The notes under the pieces were generated by a model. It was not told the DNA's origin. It worked only from the letters and a program-made list of their open reading frames with translations, and did no database searches. Shown piece by piece: positions 37,804-46,382 of a DNA stretch of 64,000 bases. Where the stretch lies: NCBI RefSeq assembly GCF_009208555.1, contig NZ_WFLI01000010.1, positions 142,854 through 206,853 of the forward strand. Direction: 5' to 3'. The position numbers and the translations under genes are program-made. Numbering within the stretch: the first letter of the stretch is position 1; each line of letters starts with the position of its first letter. Source of the stretch: Janthinobacterium violaceinigrum. GTDB taxonomy: Bacteria; Pseudomonadota; Gammaproteobacteria; Burkholderiales; Burkholderiaceae_D.

Positions 37804-38003
37804 ATTTCCGGTGCATTTCCGTCAACCTCCGCCAATGGCATCCAAGTCACACGATATTCAACGTCGCCCCGCGCGGTTTTTTTTGTTTCTATTGGTTGCT
37901 TGGCTATAACTGACAGTGATTTGCGGAGCGGTTAAAGTTGGCAGGCAGGTTCAATTTTGCATGACCTGCCATTAAAAATGGACCATTACATTCAGGAGAC
38001 AGG

Positions 38004-39080
38004 ATGCACCGCGTATTTGCCAGTTTTTTTCTTGCTGCCATCATGCACGTTCCCGCACATGCGGAGGCGCCCCTTGCGGCGAAATTCGACCCCGGTGCGC
38101 TGAAGTTGCAAAAGGGGCCGTTCAATGACGTGCTGGTGCTCGGTTCGCCCCATTTGGCGCAATTGCCAAAATCGTTTGATCCGTCTCAATTGAGCTTGCT
38201 CAACGAGCGCCTGGCGGGCTGGCGGCCGGACGCGATTGCGATCGAGGCGCTTTCCGGCTTGCAATGCGCTTACTTGCGCGCCTATCCGCAGCGCTATGGC
38301 GATACGGTGAAAACCTATTGCCATGACACTGCTGTCGCGCGGGCCGCCACGGGGCTCGATGTGGTGGCGGCCACGGCGCAGGCGCAGAGTTTACTGGCTG
38401 CCTGGCCGGCGGCGCCATCCGCCGCCCAGCGGCGCACATTGGCTTCCCTGTTCCTGGCCGGCGGCGAGCGTGCATCGGCGCTGGTGCAATGGCTGCGCCT
38501 GCCTGCGGAAGAGCGGCGCGCCGGCGACGGCCTGAGCGAACCCCTGGTCGCGGACCTCAATTCCCTGCGGGAGGAGCGCAACGAGGATTATCAAATTGCT
38601 GCCGTGCTGGCGGCGAAGAGCGGGCACGAGCGGGTGTATGGCATGGATGACCACACGGCCGATATGCCTGTTGCCGATGTGAAGGCGTATGCCAAGGCGA
38701 TCAGGGCGGCCTGGGATAATCCCTTTTCGGCGGAGCGCAAGCGCATCCACGCCGGGTTTGAAGGGCAATTGACTACGCCGGCCGGCGTGCTGGCGATCTA
38801 CCGCGCCTATAACGGACGCGCGGAGGCGGATCTGGCAGTTCGTGGCGATTTTGGTGCGGCGCTGGAAGAGCCGTCGCCACAGCGTTATGGCCGCAACTAC
38901 GTGGCCTCCTGGGAAGTGCGTAACTTGCGCATGGCATCGAACATCCGCGAAATCATGGCGGCGCGCCCGGGTATGCGCACCCTGGTCATCGTCGGCGCCT
39001 CCCACAAGGGTTATCTGGAGGCGTATCTGGGGCAGATGCATGACGTGCGCATCGCCAGTACGGACGATATCTTGCGTTAA
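38004..39080 (+). CDS. DUF5694-type exported protein
   Basis: 358 residues with a Sec signal peptide ending AHA (about 20). The opening of the mature domain, DVLVLGSPHLAQLPKSFDP, and the end, MRTLVIVGASHKGYLEAYL, fit the DUF5694 family, a relative of the TraB/GumN-type domains that keep histidine and acidic residues at the start and end of the fold. No enzymatic activity is established. The gene is inserted between two groups of tRNA genes and begins with CAGGAGACAGG as ribosome site. Nothing indicates mobility. Confidence 0.75.
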   Translation: MHRVFASFFLAAIMHVPAHAEAPLAAKFDPGALKLQKGPFNDVLVLGSPHLAQLPKSFDPSQLSLLNERLAGWRPDAIAIEALSGLQCAYLRAYPQRYGDTVKTYCHDTAVARAATGLDVVAATAQAQSLLAAWPAAPSAAQRRTLASLFLAGGERASALVQWLRLPAEERRAGDGLSEPLVADLNSLREERNEDYQIAAVLAAKSGHERVYGMDDHTADMPVADVKAYAKAIRAAWDNPFSAERKRIHAGFEGQLTTPAGVLAIYRAYNGRAEADLAVRGDFGAALEEPSPQRYGRNYVASWEVRNLRMASNIREIMAARPGMRTLVIVGASHKGYLEAYLGQMHDVRIASTDDILR

Positions 39081-39321
39081 TGAATGCTTTTGCCGCGCCA
39101 GGCGGTTGGCGCGGTTTTTCCTGCGTACTTGGCGTGCCGCCGCTTCCATATCTTCCTGCCATCATCCTGTCCCCATAGGGAGCGATGATTCAAATAAGGC
39201 GGAAAAAAGAAGGCCAGCAGTTGATTTCGTGAATCGCTTCGTGTTAAACTTCGCGCACGCTTTTTTGAGGGGCTAAGCAAAGCCTTCAACGAAGAGTCCG
39301 CTGAGAGTAAAACCAGCACAG

Positions 39322-39397
39322 GTCCCCATCGTCTAGAGGCCTAGGACATCACCCTTTCACGGTGAGTACAGGGGTTCGAATCCCCTTGGGGACGCCA
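39322..39397 (+). tRNA. tRNA-Glu(TTC), copy 3
   Basis: Identical to the other tRNA-Glu copies over 76 nt, with CCA. Confidence 0.97.
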
Positions 39398-39521
39398 GGA
39401 TTTAGTTGTAAAGCAAGAGTGCAGTGCTGAACGGGCCTGACAAGTCAGGCTTTTTTTGTTTCTGCAATATTGCTGCAGTACCGGGTCAGGATGCGAAATA
39501 GTGCATTCAGGACAGATTTCT

Positions 39522-39597
39522 GTCCCCATCGTCTAGAGGCCTAGGACATCACCCTTTCACGGTGAGTACAGGGGTTCGAATCCCCTTGGGGACGCCA
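39522..39597 (+). tRNA. tRNA-Glu(TTC), copy 4
   Basis: Identical 76-nt copy with CCA. It is preceded by GGACAGATTTCT, also found (with one extra T) before copy 5. Confidence 0.97.
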
Positions 39598-39654
39598 GAT
39601 TCGCAAGTAGTAACAGGTCGGGATGCAAAGCAGCGCATCCAGGACAGATTTTCT

Positions 39655-39730
39655 GTCCCCATCGTCTAGAGGCCTAGGACATCACCCTTTCACGGTGAGT
39701 ACAGGGGTTCGAATCCCCTTGGGGACGCCA
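39655..39730 (+). tRNA. tRNA-Glu(TTC), copy 5
   Basis: Identical 76-nt copy with CCA, 133 bp after copy 4; the similar leader sequence shows a recent tandem duplication. Confidence 0.97.
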
Positions 39731-39750
39731 GACCGGCTGAATCAGCCAAC

Positions 39751-39783
39751 AAAAAAGCCGCCTGGTAACAGTGCGGCTTTTTT
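39751..39783 (+). terminator. Terminator at the end of the tRNA array
   Basis: AAAAAAGCCGC (39751-39761) pairs with GCGGCTTTTTT (39773-39783). Confidence 0.88.
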
Positions 39784-39830
39784 GTTGTTTGCCAGCATGC
39801 CAACTTTCCCCTTCTTTTTTTTGCCTGCCC

Positions 39831-41000
39831 ATGCCATTACCTAGCGATCGCGCACCATCTTTGGCCATCTTCTGTAAAGTCGTCGACAACTACGGCGATA
39901 TCGGCATTTGCTGGCGGTTGGCGCGGCAGTTGAGCTGCGAGCACGGCGTGGCCGTGACCCTGTGGGTCGACGATTTGCCGAGCTTCCGGCGCATTTGCCC
40001 CGCGATCGACGTGGCGGCGGAGTTGCAGCAGGCGTCCGGCGTCACGGTGCGCCACTGGCGCGGCCAGGATGGCGTGTTTGCGCCCGCCGATGTCGCCGAT
40101 ATCGTCATCGAGTTTTTTGCCTGCGACATTCCGCCCGGCTATATCGCCGCCATGGCGCAGTGCGCGCCGCAGCCGGTGTGGCTGAACCTGGAAGGCTTGA
40201 CGGCGGAAGAGTGGGTCGAGGGCTGCCACGCGCTGACCTCGCCGCGCCACGGCATGATCAAGCATTTCTTCTTTCCCGGCTTCACGGACAAGACGGGCGG
40301 CTTGCTGCGCGAAGCGGCGCTGGACGAAAAAAGGCTGGCATTCCAGGCCGATACGGGGGCCATGGCGGCATTCCTGGGGCAATTCGGCGTAACTGCGGCG
40401 CAGATGTCTGCCTTGAAGGTATCGCTGTTCTGCTACCCGTCCGCCCCCGCTGCCGAGCTGTTTTCCGTATGGCAGGCGGGTAGCGAACCCGTGACGTGCC
40501 TGGTGCCGGAAGGCGTCGCGTTCGATGCCGTTCAGGCATTTATCGGCGACGATGCGGCTGTCGCCGGGGCGGCGCGCACGCGCGGCGCGCTTACCGTGCG
40601 CGTGCTGCCGTTCGTGCCGCAAGACGATTACGACCGCCTGCTGTGGGCGTGCGACGTCAATCTCGTGCGCGGCGAAGACTCGTTCGTGCGCGCGCAATGG
40701 GCGGGCCAGCCTTTTCTCTGGCATATCTACCTGCAGGATGAAAACTTGCACCACGTGAAATTGCGCGCCTTCCTGCAGCGCTATGCGGTGGACGGGGAGG
40801 GGCCCATAGCCAGCCTCGTGCAGGCGGCCCTGGCCTGGAATGGCGCCAGCGCGGACGCCATGCCGTGGGCGCAGCTGTGGCCCGCATTGCGGGCCGATCT
40901 GCCGCGCATCCGGGCACGGGCGCAGGCTTGGCAGCAGCAGATGCAGGCTCATGGTGATCTGGCAAGTAACCTGCTGGCGTTCGCTGGCGCGACGAGATAG
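39831..41000 (+). CDS. earP: EF-P arginine rhamnosyltransferase EarP
   Basis: 389 residues from the ATG at 39831. Transfers rhamnose from dTDP-rhamnose to Arg32 of EF-P. The family signature is [20 protein letters not shown] at the N-terminus; the central [17 protein letters not shown] and the donor-binding [21 protein letters not shown] are also typical of GT104. It is followed by efp, its substrate gene, 136 bp downstream, which supports the call. No clear ribosome site is visible. Confidence 0.95.
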   Translation: MPLPSDRAPSLAIFCKVVDNYGDIGICWRLARQLSCEHGVAVTLWVDDLPSFRRICPAIDVAAELQQASGVTVRHWRGQDGVFAPADVADIVIEFFACDIPPGYIAAMAQCAPQPVWLNLEGLTAEEWVEGCHALTSPRHGMIKHFFFPGFTDKTGGLLREAALDEKRLAFQADTGAMAAFLGQFGVTAAQMSALKVSLFCYPSAPAAELFSVWQAGSEPVTCLVPEGVAFDAVQAFIGDDAAVAGAARTRGALTVRVLPFVPQDDYDRLLWACDVNLVRGEDSFVRAQWAGQPFLWHIYLQDENLHHVKLRAFLQRYAVDGEGPIASLVQAALAWNGASADAMPWAQLWPALRADLPRIRARAQAWQQQMQAHGDLASNLLAFAGATR

Positions 41001-41136
41001 GCGCTTGCCCAAAATTAAGGTAAAATGCCCGGTTATTTCTAACGTATTTTTAACCGATCAAACGCAAGCTTGCGGCGCCGATGGCGCACAGGCGGCAGAT
41101 GGTCTTCATGCAACCCCACTTTTTACGTACATTCCT

Positions 41137-41712
41137 ATGAAACCCGCAAAAGAAATTCGTGTTGGCAATATCATCATGGTCGACAGCAAGCCAATGATCG
41201 TGTTGCGTTCTGATGTCAACGGTTCGAGCCGCACGGGCTTCACCTACAAATGGAAGATGAAAAATCTTCTGACGAACACCCCGATGGAAAACGTGTTCCG
41301 CGGCGACGACAAGTTTGACGTTGTTGTTCTGGATAAAAAGCCAGTGACGTATTCGTACTTCGCCGACCCGCTGTTCGTCTTCATGGACGCCGAGTACAAC
41401 CAGTACGAAATCGAAGAAGAAAACCTGGGCGAAGCGCTGAACTACCTGAAAGATGGCATGGAATGCGAAGCCATTTTCTACGACGGCAAGGCTATCTCCG
41501 TTGAACTGCCTACGACCATCGCCCGTCAAGTGGTGTACTCGGAGCCAGCGGTCAAGGGCAACACGTCGGGCAACGTCCTGAAAGAAGCCAAGATCGAAAA
41601 CGCCATCGACGCGCACCGCCACACCGTGCAAGTGCCGCTGTTCGTGGCACAGGACGACGTCATCGAAATCGACACCCGTACCAACGAATACAAGCGTGTC
41701 GTACGCAACTGA
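41137..41712 (+). CDS. efp: Elongation factor P
   Basis: 191 residues from the ATG at 41137 ([16 protein letters not shown]…). Relieves ribosome stalling at polyproline. Three OB/KOW-like domains are present. The tip residue is Arg32 (NGSSRTGF), as expected for the EarP-modified type rather than the lysine form modified by EpmA. The frame extends upstream but the family start fixes the N-terminus. A strong terminator with a UUCG loop follows. Confidence 0.96.
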   Translation: MKPAKEIRVGNIIMVDSKPMIVLRSDVNGSSRTGFTYKWKMKNLLTNTPMENVFRGDDKFDVVVLDKKPVTYSYFADPLFVFMDAEYNQYEIEEENLGEALNYLKDGMECEAIFYDGKAISVELPTTIARQVVYSEPAVKGNTSGNVLKEAKIENAIDAHRHTVQVPLFVAQDDVIEIDTRTNEYKRVVRN

Positions 41713-41786
41713 TAGATCGCCACACTGCGCGGTTCGCAGGGTCCGGCATACGCCGGCCTGGCTTGCTCCAGTGTTCGACCATCAAG

Positions 41787-41818
41787 AAACGCTGCCTTCG
41801 GGCAGCGTTTTTTTTTGC
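41787..41818 (+). terminator. Terminator of efp
   Basis: AAACGCTGCC (41787-41796), TTCG tetraloop, GGCAGCGTTT (41801-41810) and a T-run. Confidence 0.92.
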
Positions 41819-41919
41819 TTAAAAAATAATTCCATTCAACAACAATTGAGTTGCAAGGACTGCTATGCTATGGCTGGCACATTGTTGCGCTAGAAACATT
41901 GAAGTTCCCTGGAGATACT

Positions 41920-43098
41920 ATGCAGCGTAGTCACATGTTGCGCAATGGCGCGTACCGGGGCGTGACGCCTGCCGCGGCCACGCCGGCACGCGTGTCGCGT
42001 CCAGTGCTGGCCCGTGCCACGGCGCCAGCCAGCCCCATGGCCCATCTGCTCGATGCCGGCGTGTTGCCGCAACAGCAGATGATGCAGGCAGGCAAGCTCA
42101 GTTCCCATGCGCTGACGTCGCAGTATTTGGCACGTATCCGCTCGCTGTCGAGCACGGGCGCGCGTGCCTATCCCGGCATTGAAATCAATCCCGATGCACT
42201 GAAAATTGCCCTGGAAATGGACCGCGAGCGCCAGGTGCACAAGGTGCGCGGCCCCTTGCATGGCATCCCCATCGTCTTGCGCGACAATATTGCCACGGGC
42301 GACCGCATGAAGACGCGCACGCAGGCGCCCCTGGCCACGCAGGCCAGCTGCGATTCCTTTGTTGCCGCACGCTTGCGCGCGGCCGGCGCCGTCATCATCG
42401 GCAAAAGCAATCTGCGCCAGTGGGCCGCCGTCAGCGTGCCGCATGCCAGTGCCAGCTGGGCCGGGCTGACCATCCTGGCCGTGGACAGTGCGGCGGACGG
42501 TTCCATCGTCGCGCCGGCTTCACACTGCGGCCTGGTGGCCATCAAGCCCACGGGCAGGGCCGCGGCGGGGCAGGGCGCAGAGCCGGCCACGGCCGGGCCG
42601 ATGGCGCCCAGCGTGCGCGAGGCGGCCTGGCTGCTCGCCGCCCTGACGGGCGAACGCCTGGCCGATGGTGCGGTGCTCGATGCCGCCGGCTTGCATGGGC
42701 GCCGCATCGGCGTGGCGCGCAGCCTGTTCGGCGCGTGCGCGGAAACCGATGCCGTGATCGAACAAGCGCTGCTGGTGTTGCGCGAACAGGGCGCCGAACT
42801 GATCGAGCCGCCGTCCGCCTCCGAGCCCGGCGGCATCGAGGCCTTGCTGCGCGTGCATGCGCTCGATGCGCTGGTGGGGCCCACTTGCCATGGCGTAGCG
42901 CAGGCGCAGTCCGCCTTGCCGCATATCACGGTGCCGGCCGGCGTGGTCCACGGCCTGCCCGTCGGCTTGTCCTTCATCGGCCCGGCGCATGGTGAAATGC
43001 CCCTCATTGCGATGGCATATGCGTATGAACAGGCGACCTTGCACCGGCGCACGCCGGCGCTGCCGTCAAGCATCACCCTGGCGCTGCGTCAGCCATGA
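41920..43098 (+). CDS. Amidase-signature family protein, probably catalytically altered
   Basis: 392 residues from the ATG at 41920 (CTGGAG eight bases upstream), shorter than usual amidases (450-500). The fold is recognisable from GPLHGIPIVLRDNIATGD, VAARLRAAGAVIIGKSNL, CGLVAIKPTGR and the C-terminal PAGVVHGLPVGLSFIGPA. The catalytic triad is damaged: the Lys of the usual GIPxxxKDN is Arg121, and the GSSGGS segment with the cis-Ser is missing, with only about 31 residues between GKSN and the nucleophile-like Ser195 (DGSI). No signal peptide is convincing. It may be a non-enzymatic relative. No partner gene is obvious. Confidence 0.75.
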   Translation: MQRSHMLRNGAYRGVTPAAATPARVSRPVLARATAPASPMAHLLDAGVLPQQQMMQAGKLSSHALTSQYLARIRSLSSTGARAYPGIEINPDALKIALEMDRERQVHKVRGPLHGIPIVLRDNIATGDRMKTRTQAPLATQASCDSFVAARLRAAGAVIIGKSNLRQWAAVSVPHASASWAGLTILAVDSAADGSIVAPASHCGLVAIKPTGRAAAGQGAEPATAGPMAPSVREAAWLLAALTGERLADGAVLDAAGLHGRRIGVARSLFGACAETDAVIEQALLVLREQGAELIEPPSASEPGGIEALLRVHALDALVGPTCHGVAQAQSALPHITVPAGVVHGLPVGLSFIGPAHGEMPLIAMAYAYEQATLHRRTPALPSSITLALRQP

Positions 43099-43126
43099 CC
43101 ATTCTTTTCGTTTTCCTTTGATAACT

Positions 43127-43537
43127 ATGCTTGCAACCTTGCTGCTGAGCGCGGCCATCGCCGCCACCCCGACTCCTTTCGATGCCGCGCAACTGTCCGG
43201 CAGCTGGTCCGACAGCGTCAATACGAGCAGTGTGTGCGAAGAAGCGCGGCACTTTACGCGCATGCAGCTGTCTGACGATCATCAGCGACTGGCGATCTTC
43301 AGCGACCGCACCTGGAAAAGCAAGCTGGGTGAAACCAACCGCTTTGCCGCCACGGTGGTGGCGGAAACGGAGCGCAGCCTGACTTTACGCTATGACAATG
43401 AAACCCGCCTCAATGCCGCTGGCAAGCTGGTGGAATGGCAGTTGATCATCGTCGCGCCCGGCGTGTACCGCTGGCGCGAGACGGGCTGGGCGGAAGGCAA
43501 GGTCAACGGGGTCGTCGGCATTCGCTGCTCTCCGTGA
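43127..43537 (+). CDS. Small exported protein of unknown function
   Basis: 136 residues from the ATG at 43127, beginning with a short signal peptide (MLATLLLSAAIAATPTP). The mature part has LSGSWSDSVNTSSVCEEARHF and WQLIIVAPGVYRWRETGW, a pattern like a small beta-barrel. The two cysteines (one early, one three residues from the end) could form a disulfide. It lies 28 bp after the amidase-like gene. Not recognised; function unknown. Confidence 0.65.
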   Translation: MLATLLLSAAIAATPTPFDAAQLSGSWSDSVNTSSVCEEARHFTRMQLSDDHQRLAIFSDRTWKSKLGETNRFAATVVAETERSLTLRYDNETRLNAAGKLVEWQLIIVAPGVYRWRETGWAEGKVNGVVGIRCSP

Positions 43538-43602
43538 TGCCGTTGCGCAAGCATGCCATTCTGCTATGCTGCCCCCATTATTCGATGTTTTTAGGAGTTT
43601 TC

Positions 43603-44061
43603 ATGTCCGTACGTTTGCTGCTGCCCCTGTTCCTGGGCGCTGCCGTGGCGCTGGCCGCCGTGCCGGCGCACGCCCGCACGCCCAAACTGTCGCTGATCGA
43701 ACAAGCGCAAAGCTGCGATGGGGGCCACACTTGCCCGTATTTCCCCGACGCCTACAAGGCCGATTACGCTTTTCGCAATGCCTTCAACGTGGGCTTGAAA
43801 AAGGCTGGCCTGAAGCGCCAGCGCTGGGTGCCGAATGGCGTGGCCAGCCCGCTCAAGCCCGTCGAGATCGACGGCAAGGCACGCCTGCTGAGCAGTGTCT
43901 GCGAGCCGCACAATTGCGGCCACCGCTACAGCATCCTGTACGACCCGGCCGAGCGCAGCATGACGGGCGTGTATGTGGGCAGCGATGGCAAGGGGGGCTC
44001 GCGCACCGTGTACTTCGGCGAGCCCAGCATCGCCGAAGCCGATTTGCTGCTCAAGAACTGA
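43603..44061 (+). CDS. Ivy-type lysozyme inhibitor
   Basis: 152 residues from the ATG at 43603 with AGGAG upstream. Signal peptide MSVRLLLPLFLGAAVALA with cleavage after AHA (about 24). The inhibitor loop CEPHNCGH matches the Ivy CKPHDC motif that inserts into the lysozyme active site. The domain starts with the YFPDAYKADYAFRNAF-like segment and ends in MTGVYVGSDG…TVYFGEPS. The product should protect periplasmic peptidoglycan against C-type lysozymes. Its TGA overlaps the ATG of the next gene (TGATG). Confidence 0.82.
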   Translation: MSVRLLLPLFLGAAVALAAVPAHARTPKLSLIEQAQSCDGGHTCPYFPDAYKADYAFRNAFNVGLKKAGLKRQRWVPNGVASPLKPVEIDGKARLLSSVCEPHNCGHRYSILYDPAERSMTGVYVGSDGKGGSRTVYFGEPSIAEADLLLKN

Positions 44062-44471
44062 TGCACGCGCCGCTGCGCATTTCCAGCGAGCGCGACGCGC
44101 TGGATCTCCCCATGATCCACCGCTACCTGAGCGAGCAATCGTACTGGAAGCGGGGCGTGACGCTGGAGACGGTGCGCAAGGGTATCGCCAACGCGCTTTG
44201 TTTCGGCGGCTATGTGGATGGCCAGCAAGTGGCGTTTGCCAGGGTCATCACCGATTACACGGATTTTGCCTATCTGCGCGACGTGTTTGTGCTGCCGCAA
44301 TACCAGGGGCGCGGCTATGGCAAGCAGATGGTGGCTGCCGTGCTGGGCGACGCGCGTTTGCGCGATGTCGCCTGGATGCTGGGCACCGATGACGCGCATG
44401 GCCTGTATGCAAGCTTTGGTTTTGCGCCGCTGGAGGCGCCGCACAAGTACATGCGCCGTCCCGCGCCATAG
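44061..44471 (+). CDS. GNAT family N-acetyltransferase
   Basis: 136 residues. Its start codon overlaps the stop of the Ivy-like gene. GNAT signatures: YLRDVFVLPQYQGRGYGKQMVAAVL (acetyl-CoA loop QGRGYG about 80-85) and LYASFGFAPLEAPHKYMRR at the end, a form common among uncharacterised small acetyltransferases. Cytoplasmic. Substrate unknown; coupling with Ivy may be incidental. Confidence 0.85.
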   Translation: MHAPLRISSERDALDLPMIHRYLSEQSYWKRGVTLETVRKGIANALCFGGYVDGQQVAFARVITDYTDFAYLRDVFVLPQYQGRGYGKQMVAAVLGDARLRDVAWMLGTDDAHGLYASFGFAPLEAPHKYMRRPAP

Positions 44472-44540
44472 GAATTATCAAAACAACCTTTTTGTGTCAA
44501 GAGAACTATTAACATTATTGTACGCAATAGTGTTGCATTG

Positions 44541-44561
44541 ATAATGACAACATGTCATTAT
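44541..44561. promoter_or_regulatory. 21-bp perfect inverted repeat upstream of aqpZ
   Basis: ATAATGACA (44541-44549), spacer ACA, TGTCATTAT (44553-44561). It lies about 130 bp before aqpZ in an A/T-rich stretch (44475-44565). No T-run follows, so it is a likely operator. Regulator unknown. Confidence 0.5.
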
Positions 44562-44691
44562 GCGCGCTCTGCAGCGTGCGGTGCGTTGTTGGTGCTGTAC
44601 TTTGCCATCGCCCTCGGGCGCGGGCAAAGGTGGTGAGCGGTCCGATTGGTCGTCCCTGGCACGTTTTCTCGTCACTTTAAAGGAATACATC

Positions 44692-45387
44692 ATGAAACAA
44701 TATGGAGCCGAGTTCCTCGGCACGTTCTGGCTGGTGCTGGGCGGTTGCGGCAGCGCCGTGCTGGCCGCTGCCTTTCCCGGTCTAGGCATCGGTTTTGCCG
44801 GCGTGGCGCTGGCGTTTGGCCTGACGGTGCTGACCATGGCCTACGCCATCGGTCACATCTCGGGCTGCCACCTGAATCCTGCCGTGTCGATCGGCCTGTG
44901 GGCCGGCGGCCGTTTTCCTGCCAATCAGCTGCTGCCGTACATCATCGCGCAAGTGCTGGGCGCCATCGTGGCCGGCGGCGTGCTGTACGTGATCGCCAGC
45001 GGCCAGGCCGGTTTCGATGTCAGCAAGGGCTTTGCCTCGAACGGCTTCGGCGCCCATTCGCCGGGCGGCTATTCGATGCTGTCGGCGCTCGTCATTGAAA
45101 TCGTGCTGACGATGTTCTTCCTGATCGTCATCCTGGGCGCCACCGACAAGCGCGCCCCGGCCGGCTTCGCCCCGTTGCCGATCGGCCTGGCGCTGACCCT
45201 GATCCACCTGATCAGCATTCCCGTCACCAACACCTCCGTCAACCCGGCCCGCAGCACGGGCGTGGCCCTGTACGTGGGCGACTGGGCGACCAGCCAGCTG
45301 TGGCTGTTCTGGCTGGCCCCCATCATTGGCGCCTTGCTGGGCGCGCTGGCCTACCGCCTGATTGCCGGCGAAAAAGAATCAGCTTGA
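44692..45387 (+). CDS. aqpZ: Aquaporin Z
   Basis: 231 residues from the ATG at 44692, with AAAGGA as ribosome site. Six membrane helices and two NPA half-helices, HLNPAVS and SVNPARS. The aromatic/arginine filter arginine follows the second NPA (NPARS), and [13 protein letters not shown] matches water-specific AqpZ. Inner-membrane water channel. A terminator follows at 45397-45422. Confidence 0.95.
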   Translation: MKQYGAEFLGTFWLVLGGCGSAVLAAAFPGLGIGFAGVALAFGLTVLTMAYAIGHISGCHLNPAVSIGLWAGGRFPANQLLPYIIAQVLGAIVAGGVLYVIASGQAGFDVSKGFASNGFGAHSPGGYSMLSALVIEIVLTMFFLIVILGATDKRAPAGFAPLPIGLALTLIHLISIPVTNTSVNPARSTGVALYVGDWATSQLWLFWLAPIIGALLGALAYRLIAGEKESA

Positions 45388-45396
45388 GCATGTAAA

Positions 45397-45422
45397 AAAA
45401 GCAGCCCGCGGGCTGCTTTTTC
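45397..45422. terminator. Terminator between aqpZ and the AraC-family gene
   Basis: AAAA-GCAGCCC-GC-GGGCTGC-TTTT with flanking A- and T-runs; it can serve both convergent genes. Confidence 0.85.
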
Positions 45423-45424
45423 GT

Positions 45425-46255
45425 TTAGTCGGCGGCGCGCCACTCGCTCAGGTAGTGCTGCGGCGTGCGCCCCAGGATGCGGCGGAACATGGCGCTGAAC
45501 GCGCTGGGACTGGCGTAGCCCAGCGCATAGGCGATGGCCGCCACGCCTTCGCCCCGGTCCAGGCGGCAGAAGGCCTCGGCCAGGTGGACTTGCTGCAGCC
45601 ATTGGCGGTAGTGCAAGCCCGTTTCCTTGGGAAACAAACGAATCAGGGTGCGCGCGCTGGCGCCCGCATCCTGCGCCCAGTCCTCGATGCTGCGCCGGCT
45701 GCCGGGCGCGTTCATGATGGCCGAGCAGACGGCCACCAGGCGGCGGTCGCGGGGCCAGGGTATGGCGATGGGCACGGTATCGGCCGCCGTCAGTTCCGAC
45801 AGGATCAGGTGCGCCAGCCAGTCGCCGCGCCCCGCCAGCGCATATTCGATCGGTTCTGCCAGCAAGGCCAGGATCAGTTCGCGCAGCAGCCGGCTCACTT
45901 CCAGCACCTTGCAATCGGAGCCGTACGGGGCAGCCACCTGCGCATCGATATACACGGTGCGCATGCTCAGTTCGCTCAAGATGTGGACTTCATGCACGAC
46001 CCCCACGGGGATCAGCAGCGCGCGCCGGGGCGGCAGTATCCACACGCCGTGCTCGGTGGAAACGCGCATTACGCCTTCCGTCGCATACAGCAGTTGCGCC
46101 CGCACATGGCTGTGCGGCGCCGTATAGTCGCCCGGCGCATATTGCTTCGACATGGCCGTCACGGGACGCGGCACGTGCTGGTAATCGTGCGAGCTGGTGC
46201 TGCGGCTGAACGGCACGCCATCGGGGTGGGTCTGGGCGGGGTGGTGGGTGTACAT
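45425..46255 (-). CDS. AraC-family transcriptional regulator
   Basis: 276 residues. An N-terminal cupin domain carries the histidine pattern PHSHVRAQLLYATEGVMRV, and the C-terminal pair of helix-turn-helix motifs includes ASARTLIRLFPKETGLHYRQW and VAAIAYALGYASPSAFSAMFRR. Overall like the NimR/YdeO type regulators that sit divergent from an MFS exporter gene. It probably controls the MFS gene starting 127 bp away. The effector is not known. Confidence 0.9.
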   Translation of the reverse strand: MYTHHPAQTHPDGVPFSRSTSSHDYQHVPRPVTAMSKQYAPGDYTAPHSHVRAQLLYATEGVMRVSTEHGVWILPPRRALLIPVGVVHEVHILSELSMRTVYIDAQVAAPYGSDCKVLEVSRLLRELILALLAEPIEYALAGRGDWLAHLILSELTAADTVPIAIPWPRDRRLVAVCSAIMNAPGSRRSIEDWAQDAGASARTLIRLFPKETGLHYRQWLQQVHLAEAFCRLDRGEGVAAIAYALGYASPSAFSAMFRRILGRTPQHYLSEWRAAD

Positions 46256-46382
46256 GTGGGCCGTTGATTTGTCTCGCAGTTGTCACTTAAGCGACGATTA
46301 TTGGAAGTTATCAGTTCAGTGACCATACTATACTGGGTTCTTTGCCGGGCCGCCCGCCGTGCCCGATCATTGCGGATGACAC
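46256..46382. promoter_or_regulatory. AraC/MFS divergent intergenic region
   Basis: 127 bp. A TATACT -10-like element at 46329-46334 points to the MFS gene. The half-sites TTGTCACTT and CAGTTCAGTGAC between 46276 and 46324 may be regulator contacts; they are imperfect. Confidence 0.4.

Larger units (their letters stand above)
37636..38003 (+). other. Degenerate tail of the tRNA-Ala tandem units
   Basis: 368 bp without a gene. It contains terminator T3 (37669-37693), a short tRNA-3'-end remnant near 37727-37758 (CTCCCGCAAACCTCCAGC then AACAGCGCA), terminator T4 (37780-37803) and a fifth, diverged hairpin near 37862-37885. Similarity to the intact unit falls from left to right. Confidence 0.7.

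Noticed and set aside
39875..39901. TAAAGTCG-N11-GGCGATAT, a FliA-like promoter pattern
   Set aside because: It lies inside the earP coding sequence, over the conserved VVDNYGDIG region, so the match follows from the codons.
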